From Perca fluviatilis (taxonomy: Eukaryota; Chordata; Actinopteri; Perciformes; Percidae), in the NCBI RefSeq assembly GCF_010015445.1, contig NC_053126.1:20076669-20140668 (forward strand): DNA of 64,000 nt. Direction: 5' to 3'. Below the pieces are notes generated by a model. The model was not told where the DNA came from. It was given only the letters and a program-made list of their open reading frames with translations, and ran no database searches. Positions 24,111 to 36,190 of the stretch are shown here, in pieces. The translations under genes were made by a program, and so were the position numbers. Every line of letters begins with the position of its first letter. Position 1 is the first letter of the stretch.

Positions 24111-26370
24111 TACCACGTTGTAATGGAAAAAGTTTAAAGTCATGAGACCAAACACTGTTTGTGTGATGCAAGTGTCAGTGCAGTGCTTATGCTAGGCTGC
24201 CATGAAGCCTGGTTGTTTGTAGCTTTGGAATACTGTGGCCAAATGTGGAATAATGCTAACGTCAGACAAACCCATTTGTAAAAATCACTTTTGTATTACA
24301 GTATGCTTTTTGGTGCTACTTTGCTCCAAATTTTTATTTTCAAGCCAGCTTCTTTTAGAAGAAGTTGTACTTTATAATTATTTTTTTCACTCTGTTACAC
24401 ATTTACCCATAGAAAGGCAGGCCTGAGCAGGCCTTGCTCAAGGGCACATTGGCAGTGTCCAGGAGGTGAATTGGCACCTCTCCAGCTACCATTCCACACT
24501 TAGTATTTTCTCTACACCATTATTTGAACCGTTGACCCACCAGTTCCCAAGCCAAATTCTTATGGACCGAGTTACTGCCTAAAACTACTTATACGAAAAC
24601 ACTCTTTAAATTAGATCAAGTTGCATGGATATTTGCATCGATAATTTAGTAAAAGTATGTAAGTATAATGAGGTGAATTTATTTAAAGTATTGAAAATAA
24701 AAGTACTCAATGCAAGAAAAATGTCCCCTATGACTGATATATATTATAACATGAGGTTTATTATTACTAATGCATTAATGTAAAAGCAGGTTTTTACTGT
24801 TGTAGCTGGTTGAGGTGGAGCTGTTTTTTTTAAACTATTTTGCATTGGACTGCAACTAATGATAATTTTTATTATGTATTAATCTCCTACCAGTACTTAT
24901 GATCCTTACCATTTAACCTTTTTGCCAACAAATCGAAGCATAAATGGATAACAGACAGCTGGTGATGCTTTGCCATTAGGTGGAGCCACTAGAGGGAGAC
25001 TTCCTGTCAAAGGAGGGAGTACTTCAGAGTGAGGAAGGGGTGTTTTGAGGAGGTGCCATGAGGGTACTGAAATACACTACACCACCATATGGCTTACATA
25101 AGGTAAAAATAAATGCTATTCGGGGTGTAAAAAAAGAGAAGAGAATCATTAGAGGCATGCATATAAAAGTGCTGTGCAAAACTATGCTAATAAATCAGTG
25201 GATCATGTGGTGTTCCAGTCAAATGTTGGGTTTGAAAGTAGAAATACTGCATTACAAATCTTGGCCGGTTTTGGGACACCTGATGGCTCAAAGACACTAA
25301 ATCATGCAAGCTGAGACATCTGGGATAAAGCTTTTGAATTCCACTTCAGCCACTCATTACATACAAAAAAATGGTTTGTGTTAAATATTTATTCACTGAT
25401 TCACTTTAACTTCATTGTCCCTCTTACCTCATGCTGTTCACTAAACAAAAACATTCTAAAACTGGCTCACAAAGATTTCTCAAGTTTGGTCATCTACAGC
25501 TTGTACATTATTGTTCTGGATGACAAAAAAATTACGGTTAAGACTTTATAAGTATCAGCATGTAAGGCATTACTCCCAGTTGCACAAGTCTTGATGCAAA
25601 TGTTACTTCTTACCCAAAGGTTACAATTTTCAATCAAAGTGCTCAATTCACAATCCTTACATTACCTTACATTGGAGTCAGTCATTGATTTAGCATTTAC
25701 ATCAACTTAAAAAGAACTTGTTTCCAACCTAACATTGTACCAATATGTGAATGTTTCCACTTACAGTACATATCCACCTCTGGTCACTGTGGTGACAAGG
25801 GGTAGCACATTGTAACACTGATTCACCATAGCAACCTTTGTGAGGAGGGACCTCCCGTGTTTAGTAGTGTTATTATTCTTGTTTCTTTCTGTGTTGTCTC
25901 TGTTTAGTCCCTGGCTCCGAGCTTCACTTAATAGGGTCATCTGTTGACCACAGCCGGCAGAGGGAAGCAATGATGATTTGTAGTTGAGGCTACTGGGACA
26001 CAACACCTGCAGGCACTCTGAGATCTGAGGCTTACCTCGTGTCCAGCACCAGCCTTTTATAACAATTGTCTGATTAATGTGTAAGTATCATACATTTCCA
26101 CATGAGAGTTTCCAACAAATATCAAAAGATTCTTTACATTCAGAGTGTGGCAGTTTTCATTAAACGTTAAAGTGTTTAGCCAGACAATGTTCATGTAAAG
26201 GAGGTATTTGATTTTCTTCAAAATACATTCAGTTTGATCCAAAACAAGGCACTATATTTTCGACTTGTACAAAGGATTCCCTTAGAAATCAAAATACCTG
26301 CATCCAGGCTCCAGCTGAAACAAAATAAATACAATTTTAGATACACTGTAAGCCTTATGATTGTTGCATC
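24111..26370. other. Intergenic sequence downstream of copy A
   Basis: No gene is supported. A fish-repeat-like block with TTGCTCAAGGGCACATTGGC lies at about 24420-24550, and an AAGTA-rich repeat trace at 24640-24720. The remainder to the sialyltransferase polyadenylation signal shows short open frames only. Confidence 0.5.
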
Positions 26371-26376
26371 TTTATT
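26371..26376 (-). terminator. Probable polyadenylation signal of sialyltransferase copy A
   Basis: AATAAA on the minus strand, about 220 bases after the stop codon, and the first such signal downstream of it. Confidence 0.55.
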
Positions 26377-26598
26377 TCAGTGCAAATGTCTTGGCTCCTG
26401 ATGGGCCAACTCAGCATTCACTCCAAGTCCAAACATTCACCTTGCTTGGACACACTTAATCTGTGTCATCAGCCAAAATGTATCTGTCCATTCATTCAAA
26501 AGTATATGAAGGACTTCACGAGCGACTGGGCTACAAACAAGGCACTTTGCTCCTATGCTGTCAGATGCCCCTGGGTCTGGGAACTACTTTTCAGCTGG

Positions 26599-27513
26599 TC
26601 AACAATCTCCCAGGTGAAGCCTGAGCACCCCCTGACTGTGCAGCCGCAACAAGAGGTCAAACTCAGCCGGCATGGCGTGGAATTTCGTTTTAGTTTGTCT
26701 GTCATCGTAGTAGTGGTTAGTCAGGGCATAGAGTCCATGTGGGTGATTACTGAAGGGCCAGAACCCGTACAGATGCACGTTGGCACAGTGTTCCAGCGCC
26801 AGGCTGGCCATGATTATGCCAGTGCTGAGCCGCACTGCTCGTAGGCCTTGGGAGCGCCAGAAGAGGGCCAGACTCTGGAGGTACTCAGGGTTGAAAAAGA
26901 TGGCCCTGGTGGGGCTTTCAAAGTCCTCAATGCTGTAGACAGCCCGCATGCACACAGGAGTGTTGTGGCCATAGGAGAAGGCGGGAAGGAGCAGCAAGGA
27001 GTTGCCGTAGCTATGCAGACTCTCCACGAATGGACGACGACGTCCCATTAGAGCCCCATACCTGAAAATAAACAGCAGATGTGAAGAAACAAAACAAAAG
27101 GAACATTTTAAGGTGCAGTGATTCATCATCTTGCTCACTTCTCTATGAAGATGCTTGGGTTTGCTGTCACAAGGTCTGTCTTGATGCCCACATGTTTCTC
27201 ATAGCTTTTTTCCAAAGGAGGTAGGTTGCACCTGAAAAAGCAACAAAGACAACATAGAGATTGCTTGGAATTTTAACAGAGATTAGTTTAATTCTGTTGA
27301 TTAAGATTTTCACCAGCATTTTTATTCCACTACACTGGACACCTTTCTCACCTGATAACAAATTGAGCGGAATCAATCATCTTTCCACAGCTGCTGTTGG
27401 TCAGGATCCCTCCATTCCCAACAACAGCACACGTGTCCCATGTTTTATTTGGGAACGGATGCTCCTGGAGTCAACACCAACGGAAAATGTATTACAAAAC
27501 AACATTTATACTC

Positions 27514-27555
<42 letters not shown>

Positions 27556-30500
27556 TCACTTAAAGGATTATTAGGAACACCATACTAATACTGTGTTTGA
27601 CCCTATCCTATCAATATGGGCCAACATTTATAAAGAATGCTTCCAGCACCTTGTTGAATCAATGACACAAAGAATTAAGGCAGTTCTGACAGCGAAAGGG
27701 ACCCCCCCACACCATTACACCACCACCACCAGCCTGCCCAGTGGTAACAAGGCATGACGGATCCATGTTCTCATTCTGTTTACGCCAAATTCTGACTCTA
27801 CCATCTGAATGTTTCAACAGAAATCGAGACTCATCAGACCAGGCAACATTTTTACAGTCTTCAACTGTCCAATTTTGGTGAGCTCGTGCAAATTGTAGCC
27901 TCATTTTCCTATTTTTAGTGGAGATGAGTGGTACCCGGTGGGGTTTTCTGCTGGTGTAGCCCATCAGCCTCAAGGTTGTGAGTGTTGTGGCTTCACAAAT
28001 GCTTTGCTGCATACCTCGGTTGTAACAAGTGGTTGTTTGAGTCAAAGTTGATCTTCTATCAGCTTGAATCACTCGGCCCATTCTCCTCTGACCTCTAGCA
28101 TTAACAAGGCATTTTCGCCCCCCAGGACTGTAGCATCCTGGATGTTTTTCCTTTTTCAGACCATTCTTTGTAAACCCTAGAAATGGTTGTGCATGAAAAT
28201 CCCAGTAACTGAGCAGATTGTGAAATACTCAAACCAGCCCGTCTGGCACCAACAACCATGCCATGCTAAAAGTTGCTTAAATCACCTTTCTTTCCCATTC
28301 TGACATTCAGTTTGGAGTTCAGGAGATTGTCTAGACCTGGACCACCCCCCTAAATGCATTGAAGCAGTTGCCATGTGATTGGTTGATTAGATATATAGGA
28401 TATATATCGGATATATAGATACTAGTTAATAGATCATTAACGTGAAATTTAACAGGTGTTCCTAATAATCCTTTAGGTGAGTGTATATATATATATATAT
28501 ATATATATGGAGGAAAATCTAATCTATTGCCGGATATTATTTGCAAATTTTTCCTCACTGGGGGAAATCCCCTGCAGTAGGCTACATGTGTTTGCATGTT
28601 TGCTGATGTACAAGATTAATGTTCCTTTCTTCTTTGGTTGAGTGTCTTAGAGTCTTGGATTTTCTATAATCTTTTGAGATTTAAAAAAATATAAATATAG
28701 CCTAAAATTCTAAATAATATTTTGACTGTTGGCAAATATGGAGACAACTATTCATCTTTTTCCTGACTGCACACTGCACTATGCATATCAGTGAAACTGG
28801 GTAGTATACAGAGATGTTATGACAGTTTATGGCAGCCATTTGGTGGCTGCAGATGAAGAGGTCCCCAGCTCAAATCTGGATACCCCCTAGAAAACTATGT
28901 CTTTGCTTCTTATGGATGATCAGCTAACATTAACTATCCATCAGTAGTAACTGTCAGCAGCATCATTTACCACACCGACTGAGAATATTCACGTTTCTTA
29001 TGAGCCTCATATATCAGTGTGAAAGTCTCGATTAACCCGCTACACAACAGCTTTTTCAGCATTTTCCTGTTTCTCTCCTGATGTGACAGCGCGATTCTTC
29101 CCTCTCATAGGCAGCCTCGGCGATGCCGGTCTTGTCTATAGCCTGAAGCCAAAGCCCATCTATCAAGATCTATTTTAGGACATGGCAAGAGGACAAATCG
29201 AAGACCAGGGTTTTTGAATGTATTGTTGGTGCAACAAACTACTCAGCAACTCGGCATATCTATTAATTTAAAACGTTTTGTTTAAATTAAAAGTTTGGAG
29301 AGATTTACATTTCCTCTGTCGTTTACGCTGTTGTCGTCTATGGGGAACGCGGGATTGTTTTCCCCCAGAAAGGGGCGTGGTAATGAGACCTTCCCTTGGA
29401 TGACATATTGCTTATTACCGGTAATACGTATAATGCAGCCAGCCAAAACGGGGCGATCAAGATTTTTTGGCTTCACATACAGTCTATGCATCAACCCCTG
29501 CTCTGGCCCTGTTCAGACTTGGCATTAACATGCGTCTTGGGTGATCCGATCACAAGGGAAGGGCTCTAAGATTGTGCACACCTGGCATTAGAATGCACCT
29601 CCACATGTGTTTTGAGTGACTACTACAAAAGTTGTTTTTAACCGGCGGGAGGCAGCAATGAACTTCCTGTGCCTAGTCTGTCAGAAATTAAAAGAAGAAG
29701 AAGCAGAAATTCTAAACAATACAGACTGGGTCTATTCCTAGACGTGTTCCATGCAAATAAAATAATTTAGGTGTTTGATGCACTTGTAATATATCTCTAT
29801 GGGCTTTTCAAAATTTTCAGACTTTGTGGACAAAGCCAGCTTACGCGATTTGAACCCTATGCTTCCGCCTACACAGAGAACGTTGAGTAGGCGGTACTTC
29901 AGGACACATTTGTGTACAAACTGCTGAAAGAATGTGGCCTGTCTGAGTGATCAGATCTCAATGCGTCTTCAATACGTCTTGGGTGCATTCACACCTAAAC
30001 TTAGAGCTGTCCACTTGTGATCAAACCACCCAAAAGGCATGTTAATGCCAGATCTGAATAGGGCCTTTGCCCCTCCCTTCAGCCACATTGTCACTTCTTC
30101 ATTGCCATTCTCCATCTGTTCACCAGTTGGATGACTCTCTTCACCTGCCAGATTGTCAATGTTGCTCGCAGCTACCAGTACCAGCCGTGCTGGGACCCCC
30201 ATTGCTTTCCTCACTCTGAACACCGCACCCTGCACCTGAATCCTTTCTTTCTACCTATGCCTGTAAGATTACATACATTACAAATATATGTTTTATCAAT
30301 AAATCCCTGAACTATTCCTCTCTGCCTGATTGTCTGCATTTGGGTCCTATTCTTTGCTGCCTCATCCTTACCTACCATGACAGATTTATAAGTACCACAT
30401 ACTTACATAGTTATGCAGTATACTGACAAGAAATTAAAGGTCCAATGTGTAGGAATTTCTCCCATCTAGCGTTGAGATCATATATCGCAATCAACTCTCT

Positions 30501-31876
30501 CGCACCACGCAGTTCAAAGTACGTATCACAGCTACAGTAGCCTTCACACTTCAAAAAGCCGGTCTCTTGCTCTTTTGAATATCTTTTTTCTTTTTCTGGG
30601 CAAACTCCTGTTCCTGAAATTTGGATTTTGAATATGTGTGGTCCTCTTTGTTTCCTTCTTCAAACTTGCCGGGGCCGTGAAGCTACGATACTAGCAGCAT
30701 TAGCAGCACCTGTGAGTTTATCATATGACAGCAAAAATGCTAAAAGCCGGGCCGTATGTCCTGTATGTCCCTTACTGGCTAATGTATTTCAAGATGGCGC
30801 ATGAATATGGAGCGTCTACCCCAGTTCATGCGAATGCAAATGTAAAATTTCAAGCCAAAAGGAATACTTGGAATTGATGGTGGTGGTAAATATTCATGAA
30901 AAAGGACAAGTTTGTGGACGGGCAACACAGATTTTGTTACACACTGGACCTTTAAGTGAAATGTCTAATGACATTCCCATCAACCTCAGTGTGTACTTAG
31001 TGTTTAGTGCTAATTCCAAAATGTTAGCATTCTCACACACTAAAGTGAGATGTGAACATGACAAACCATTATTTCACAGGTTTAATAAGTCGTACTTTGG
31101 ATTCTTTCTATTCTGTTTGAAAAACTCTTAAAATCTGATTGCTCATTCACATGTAAAGACACTGCCTTTACTTTCAGTGTGATGCATGCTTAAACCACAA
31201 TATGTATACTGGTCAGGGCTAACAGTAAAAAGTGTGCATAGCTCAGCAGTACAGGCTGATACCAGCCTGTAGGAAAAGTCTAGTCTGAGTTTGTGAGCCT
31301 CTCACCAAAAATAAAACCCTGCTGTTATGTGTAGCCGTGTGTGTCAAAGAGCCAACATGTGAGTAGACACATGACCTTTGGCAGAACATGCTAGAGCAAA
31401 GCAGTGAAATAATCTCTGTGGTGAAACATTTGAGGAGCAATCATGACACCAAACGAACAGCAGTTGTGTTAACATTAATGAATGAGAAACAACATACCTT
31501 TGCAAAAGTGCTGAAAATCTCTGGGGTGACCTGGAGGGTCCTCCTCTTTTCTCCGTCATACACAAGCTTTGATCCCACTGGAGTGTTGGCCTGGGTTATG
31601 ATGGCCTTGTCAAAACCATGGCACTTGCTGCTCAGCTGAGATCTGGGGAACCACAAGGACTTTGTTATCGGTGGACTGGGAGGCTGCTGAGGTCCCTCTG
31701 AACTCAGAAGTCTCTGCAACTTTGGCAAAGTGCAATATGTATCTCTTTGTACATATCATTTATAATTACCTTCATTTTGCACACCCAATTCACATCAAAT
31801 CTGCACACTGCATCCATGTTGTTTATATAGATTTCTCTCCGGGAAATAAAAAAGTAAGTAAGTAAATAAATCTATC

Positions 31877-31922
<46 letters not shown>

Positions 31923-34900
31923 ACAAGATAATAACATACAACATAAACAGGAGTGTTGTTAAACAGAAAGTGTCATTTGCTAAATTTGTTAAATTAGAGT
32001 TAATTTAATAGTTTGTTCAGGTTATAGATAACCAGTTTATTAGTTTTTTAATCTTTATTTATTCAGGGACAATTTGCTGAGAGGCAGCCTCTCTTTTGCA
32101 GGAACACCCTGATCACATTCACACAGTTACACATTCATACCTGGAAGCTGTCCAGTACAACCACAGTCTGATCTGCTGGCCACTGAGCAGCTTCACTGGA
32201 GCAGTTGGAGGTTAAGTGTCTTGCTCAAGGGCACCTCAGCAGTGGTAATGACGGAGGAACAAGCACCGCTCTTTCACTCTCCCCACAAAATTGTTATCTG
32301 TCTGGGGATTGAATGACCTGCCGTTGACAAGCTCACATCTCTAACCTTTAGGCCACCACTGCCTAGTTCATATAAGGATGTTTATTTCCATCAAAAGACC
32401 CAGGTGAAGTCACTCTTTATTACCATAACTCGCATTACATCAAGACACATTATATTTAGACCATGTGGTTAACATTTGCCGTTAAGTTCTCCTGCTTCCA
32501 CATTTCTATTTCCACTTCTCCTTCTGTGTCTTTAGTTCTTCTTCTTCTTTAAACCTTTGAAGCTAGTACAGTTTAAGATAATACATTGCATTCCTATTTC
32601 AAAGACCAACTATTTGTGACAAATGTAAAACATGACTTACTTATATTTTCAAGCACTTAAAGAGGGAATGTCTTATTTACTTAGCATAATTATTGGGAAA
32701 CAAATCCACCCAGACTGTGTACTACTTTGGGTTGTTCTAAAAGCTCCTTAAAACTGCCAAAAGACCCTTAGCAGGCTTTAATTTTTTGTATAGTTATAAC
32801 TAAAAAGGTTATTTTGAGAGAATGGAAATCTGCCTCCCCCTCCTTCTTTTAAGAAGTGATATTGTGATGAGATGATATTGTGTCTTTATTTTGAGGATAT
32901 TTTTTATTATATCAGAAAACAAAGTAGTTTTTCTATTTATTTGGCCATCTTGAATGTGGCTTCATGTACAGTTTATTTAAATTACCTTTTAAATCATACT
33001 CATTGTACATACCAGGACTGGGATTTTGCAGCTATGGACACTGGAGATGCAGTGTATCTGTGTGTTGGTTTTTGTTTGTTTGTTTTTGTTTTATTGTTCT
33101 AAAAGTTCAGAATAAAAAAAAAGGTTTGAGAGGATGTCGTCTTTTTTACCTGAACTTTTGGTAATTGTCCTCCTGCTTCTTCCAGGGTTTGGAGTAACGC
33201 TCTATTACTTTGTTGATGACCTCCCTGTGATACACACACATAAACACACACACACACACGTTACAGTGCCTTGCGAAAGTATTCGGCCCCCTTGAACTTT
33301 TCGACCTTTTGCCACATTTCAGGCCTCAAACATAAAGATATAAAACTGTAATTTTTTGTGAAGAATCAACAACAAGTGGGACACAATCATGAAGTGGAAC
33401 GAAATTTATTGGATATTTCAAACCTTTTAAACAAATAAAAAACTAAAATATTGGGCGTGCAAAATTATTCAGCCCCCTTAAGTTAATACTTTGTAGCGCC
33501 ACCTTTTGCTGCGATATAGCTGTAAGTCGCTTGGGGTATGTCTCTATCAGTTTTGCACATCGGAGACTGACATTTTTGCCCATTCCTCCTTGCAAAACAG
33601 CTCGAGCTCAGTGAGGTTGGATGGAGAGCGTTTGTGAACAGCAGTTTTCAGTTCTTTCCACAGATTCTCGATTGGATTCAGGTCTGGACTTTGACTTGGC
33701 CATTCTAACACCTGGATATGTTTATTTGTGAACCATTCCATTGTAGATTTTGCTTTATGTTTTGGATCATTGTCTTGTTGGAAGACAAATCTCCGTCCCA
33801 GTCTCAGGTCTTTTGCAGACTCCATCAGGTTTTCTTCCAGAATGGTCCTGTATTTGGCTCCATCCATCTTCCCATCAATTTTAACCATATTCCCCGCCCT
33901 GCCTGAAGAAAAGCGGGCCCAAACCATGATGCTGCCACCACCATGTTTGACAGTGGGGATGGTGTGTTCAGGGTGATGAGCTGTGTTGCTTTACGCCAAA
34001 CATAACGTTTTGCATTGTTGCCAAAAAGTTCGATTTTGGTTTCATCTGACCACAGCACCTTCTTCCACATGTTTGGTGTGTCTCCCAGGTGGCTTTTGGC
34101 AAACTTTAAACGACACTTTTTATGGATATCTTTAAGAAATGGCTTTCTTCTTGCCACTCTTCCATAAAGGCCAGATTTGTGCAGTATACGACTGATTGTT
34201 GTCCTATGGACAGAGTCTCCCACCTCAGCTGTAGATCTCTGCAGTTCATCCAGAGTGATCATGGGCCTCTTGGCTGCATCTCTGATCAGTCTTCTCATTG
34301 TATGAGCTGAAAGTTTAGAGGGACGGCCGGGTCTTCGTAAATTTGTAGTGGTCTGATACTCCTTCCATTTCAATATTATCGCTTGCACAGTGCTCCTTGG
34401 GATGTTTAAAGCTTGGGAAATCTTTTTGTATCCAAATCCGCCTTTAAACTTCTCCACAACAGTGTCCGGACCTGCCTGGTGTGTTCCTTGTTCTTCATGA
34501 TGCTCTCTGCGCTTTACACGGACCTCTGAGACTATCACAGAGCAGGTGCATTTATACGGAGACTTGATTACACACAGCTGGATTCTATTTATCATCATTA
34601 GTCATTTAGGTCAACATTGGATCATTCAGAGATCCTCACTGAACTTCTGGAGAGATTTGCTGCACTGAAAGTAAAGGGGCTGAATAATTTTGCGCCCACT
34701 TTTTCCAGTTTTTTATTTGTTAAAAAAGTTTGAAATAGCCAATGAATTTCGTTCCACTTCATAATTGGGACCCACTTGTTGTTGATTCTTCACAAAAAAT
34801 TACAGTTTTATATCTTTATGTTTGAGGCCTGAAATGTGGCAAAAGGTCGAAACGTTCAAGGGGGCCGAATACTTTCGCAAGGCACTGTAAGTGTGTAATC

Positions 34901-36190
34901 CCTGTAGCGCTGAAATGGCTTGATATGATGAAGGTATAAACAAAAAGGTCAGTGACGGTGTTCGCTCTTACCTGCAGCCTTTACAGGGGTCAGAGGGCTG
35001 GGGGGCACTTTTCTTTTGAGGAGGCAGCCTCTGAGGTTCAACATTACTGTGGAGCAAACACAAGATAATCAGGACAGGTGAGTAAAAAGCTGTTGCTAGA
35101 GATAAAACTGAAAATCATGTTCTAACTGGTGTATTGTTTGGTTCCATGCACATATTCATTACCAGCACCCTTTAGATTTCAAAAGTAGATCTCTAACCAG
35201 TGAATGCTTCTATGCAATCAATTGCTGTATGCATGGATTTCTAACTTCAATAAACACTAAAGCAAATTAGAGTAATCATACCAAGGTCTGCATTCAGAGT
35301 TCTCCCACTGACATGGGGAAGAGCAGTGGCAAATCTGTCAGCTTCATACGCCATAAATGAACAACCAGTGTAGCCTACAAATCTAGGAGCAGAGACCTGC
35401 GTTACTTAGCTACATTTCAGCAGGAGACTTCTGTCTCTCCGTGTCTTTGTTACAAGGTCTGTAGTCTGCCGTATGAGTTGCTAATATGTATCCTCTTCCT
35501 GTTATTACGTTTCCGAAAAGGACTCAAATTAAGAAATATGATCTCTAAGTTCTCTGAGTTCAGTTTCATTTCAGGTGGATATTGGTGTGGTTGCCTCTCA
35601 TATGCCACTTTCAATTACTCTTTTTAGTGTATGGGTTTCTGACATTGCTGTTTAAAAGAAACTTGCATTGGGAATAATCAACATCATAACATCAAAAACA
35701 AATACACTTGTTGGTTATTTCCTGTTGAAGAAATTACCAATTCTAAATAATCTTTCAAAATGTCTCTGCTAGTAATTTAACTATAAGATCACTGAGTATT
35801 GTGAGAGGAATGATGAAATTGCAGCACAGATACACAAGGTGCCTTATGAGTTGTATTCACACATACCTGGGCAAAAACAGCAAAATCAGCCTCTTTTTCT
35901 CAACACTAGTCATTTCACCCTAACTACACCTTTCACGGCTTCGTGTCTTTTGGCAAAGAGGATGACCTGATTCGAAAAACTGCCAAAGTGTGCAGAAAAA
36001 ACTAAAATGCTTCTCTTTCTGCCCTCCATCATACAAAAAATGTGTGTGTGTATTCTATAGGTGTTTGGCAAAGGAAGTGACACACTTACTTGTTGTCGAC
36101 CATGTACCAGATGAAAGTGGTCAGCAGGCTCCCCAAACAGAAGAGAGTGATCACCAAAGAGAAGAATGACTTCAAGAGCTGTCCCCTCAT
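26599..36190 (-). CDS. st8sia: Alpha-2,8-sialyltransferase (ST8Sia family, GT29), copy A, complete
   Basis: The product should transfer sialic acid from CMP-sialic acid in alpha-2,8 linkage to sialylated glycans in the Golgi. Coding exons (minus strand, in order) are 36190-36090, 35046-34972, 33224-33150, 31642-31498, 27464-27352, 27231-27139 and 27061-26599. They total 1065 nt with consistent phase and encode 354 aa. A short cytoplasmic tail and signal-anchor occupy residues 1-30. Sialyl motif L starts near residue 144 ([10 protein letters not shown], then CNLPP at 171). Motif S lies near 279-304 (RLSTG to LYGFWPF), motif III HYYD at 317-320, and motif VS HAMPAE at 329-334. C144 and C293 are placed as the conserved disulfide pair. 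NKT (138) and NSS are possible N-glycosylation sites. Length and motifs fit the ST8SIA1/5/6 group or the fish ST8Sia VII/VIII group. The exact paralogue is not resolved. The gene lies in a tandem duplication with copy B. Confidence 0.92.
27516..27552. repeat. (TA)n microsatellite hosting a Tc1-like insertion
   Basis: The TA run continues at 28484-28508 on the other side of the element at 27553-28483, so the transposon landed within it. Confidence 0.85.
27553..28483 (-). mobile_element. Short Tc1-like element in sialyltransferase intron 4
   Basis: The ends CACTCACTTAAAGGATTATT and AATAATCCTTTAGGTGAGTG are inverted repeats flanked by TA. The minus strand retains the middle of a Tc1 transposase (28081-27659), including [17 protein letters not shown] and [10 protein letters not shown]. 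The catalytic C-terminal part is missing, and upstream parts are out of frame, so it is internally deleted and inactive. Confidence 0.85.
28510..29504. other. Intron 4 sequence without recognised features
   Basis: No exon or RNA gene is supported. The segment 29440-29490 (TTTTTGGCTTCACATACAG) looks like the edge of a repeat. Confidence 0.4.
29505..30065. mobile_element. MITE with ~50 bp terminal inverted repeats
   Basis: The left end GGCCCTGTTCAGACTTGGC and the reverse complement of the right end GGCCCTATTCAGATCTGGC match, and the similarity continues through CATTAACATGC and GATCACAAG. No transposase is present. It lies in sialyltransferase intron 4. Confidence 0.75.
30434..30955. mobile_element. 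MITE with TTAAAGGTCCA ends
   Basis: The left end TTAAAGGTCCAATGTGTAG and right end TACACACTGGACCTTTAA are inverted repeats, and TTAA may be the target site. It is non-coding and lies in intron 4. Confidence 0.7.
31868..31922. repeat. (TCTA)n tetranucleotide microsatellite
   Basis: About 13 TCTA units with one interruption, in intron 3. It follows GAAATAAAAAAGTAAGTAAG, resembling a LINE tail. Confidence 0.9.
32040..32370. repeat. Teleost interspersed repeat in intron 3
   Basis: Contains ATCTTTATTTATTCAGGGAC and TTAAGTGTCTTGCTCAAGGG, phrases of a repeat common in fish genomes. No open frame of interest. The rest of intron 3 (32371-33149) shows nothing further. Confidence 0.45.
33264..34887 (-). 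mobile_element. Near-full-length Tc1-like transposon in sialyltransferase intron 2
   Basis: The ends CAGTGCCTTGCGAAAG and CTTTCGCAAGGCACTG are flanked by TA on both sides, and the inverted repeats extend ~160 bases. On the minus strand the transposase runs from about 34500 to 33500. It has a paired-type DNA-binding region ([17 protein letters not shown]), the linker RPGRPSKLS, and a catalytic domain with [24 protein letters not shown] and [10 protein letters not shown]. The reading frame shifts near 34490, 33930 and 33560, so it is not functional, but it is otherwise well preserved. It makes up nearly all of the 1747 bp intron. Confidence 0.92.
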
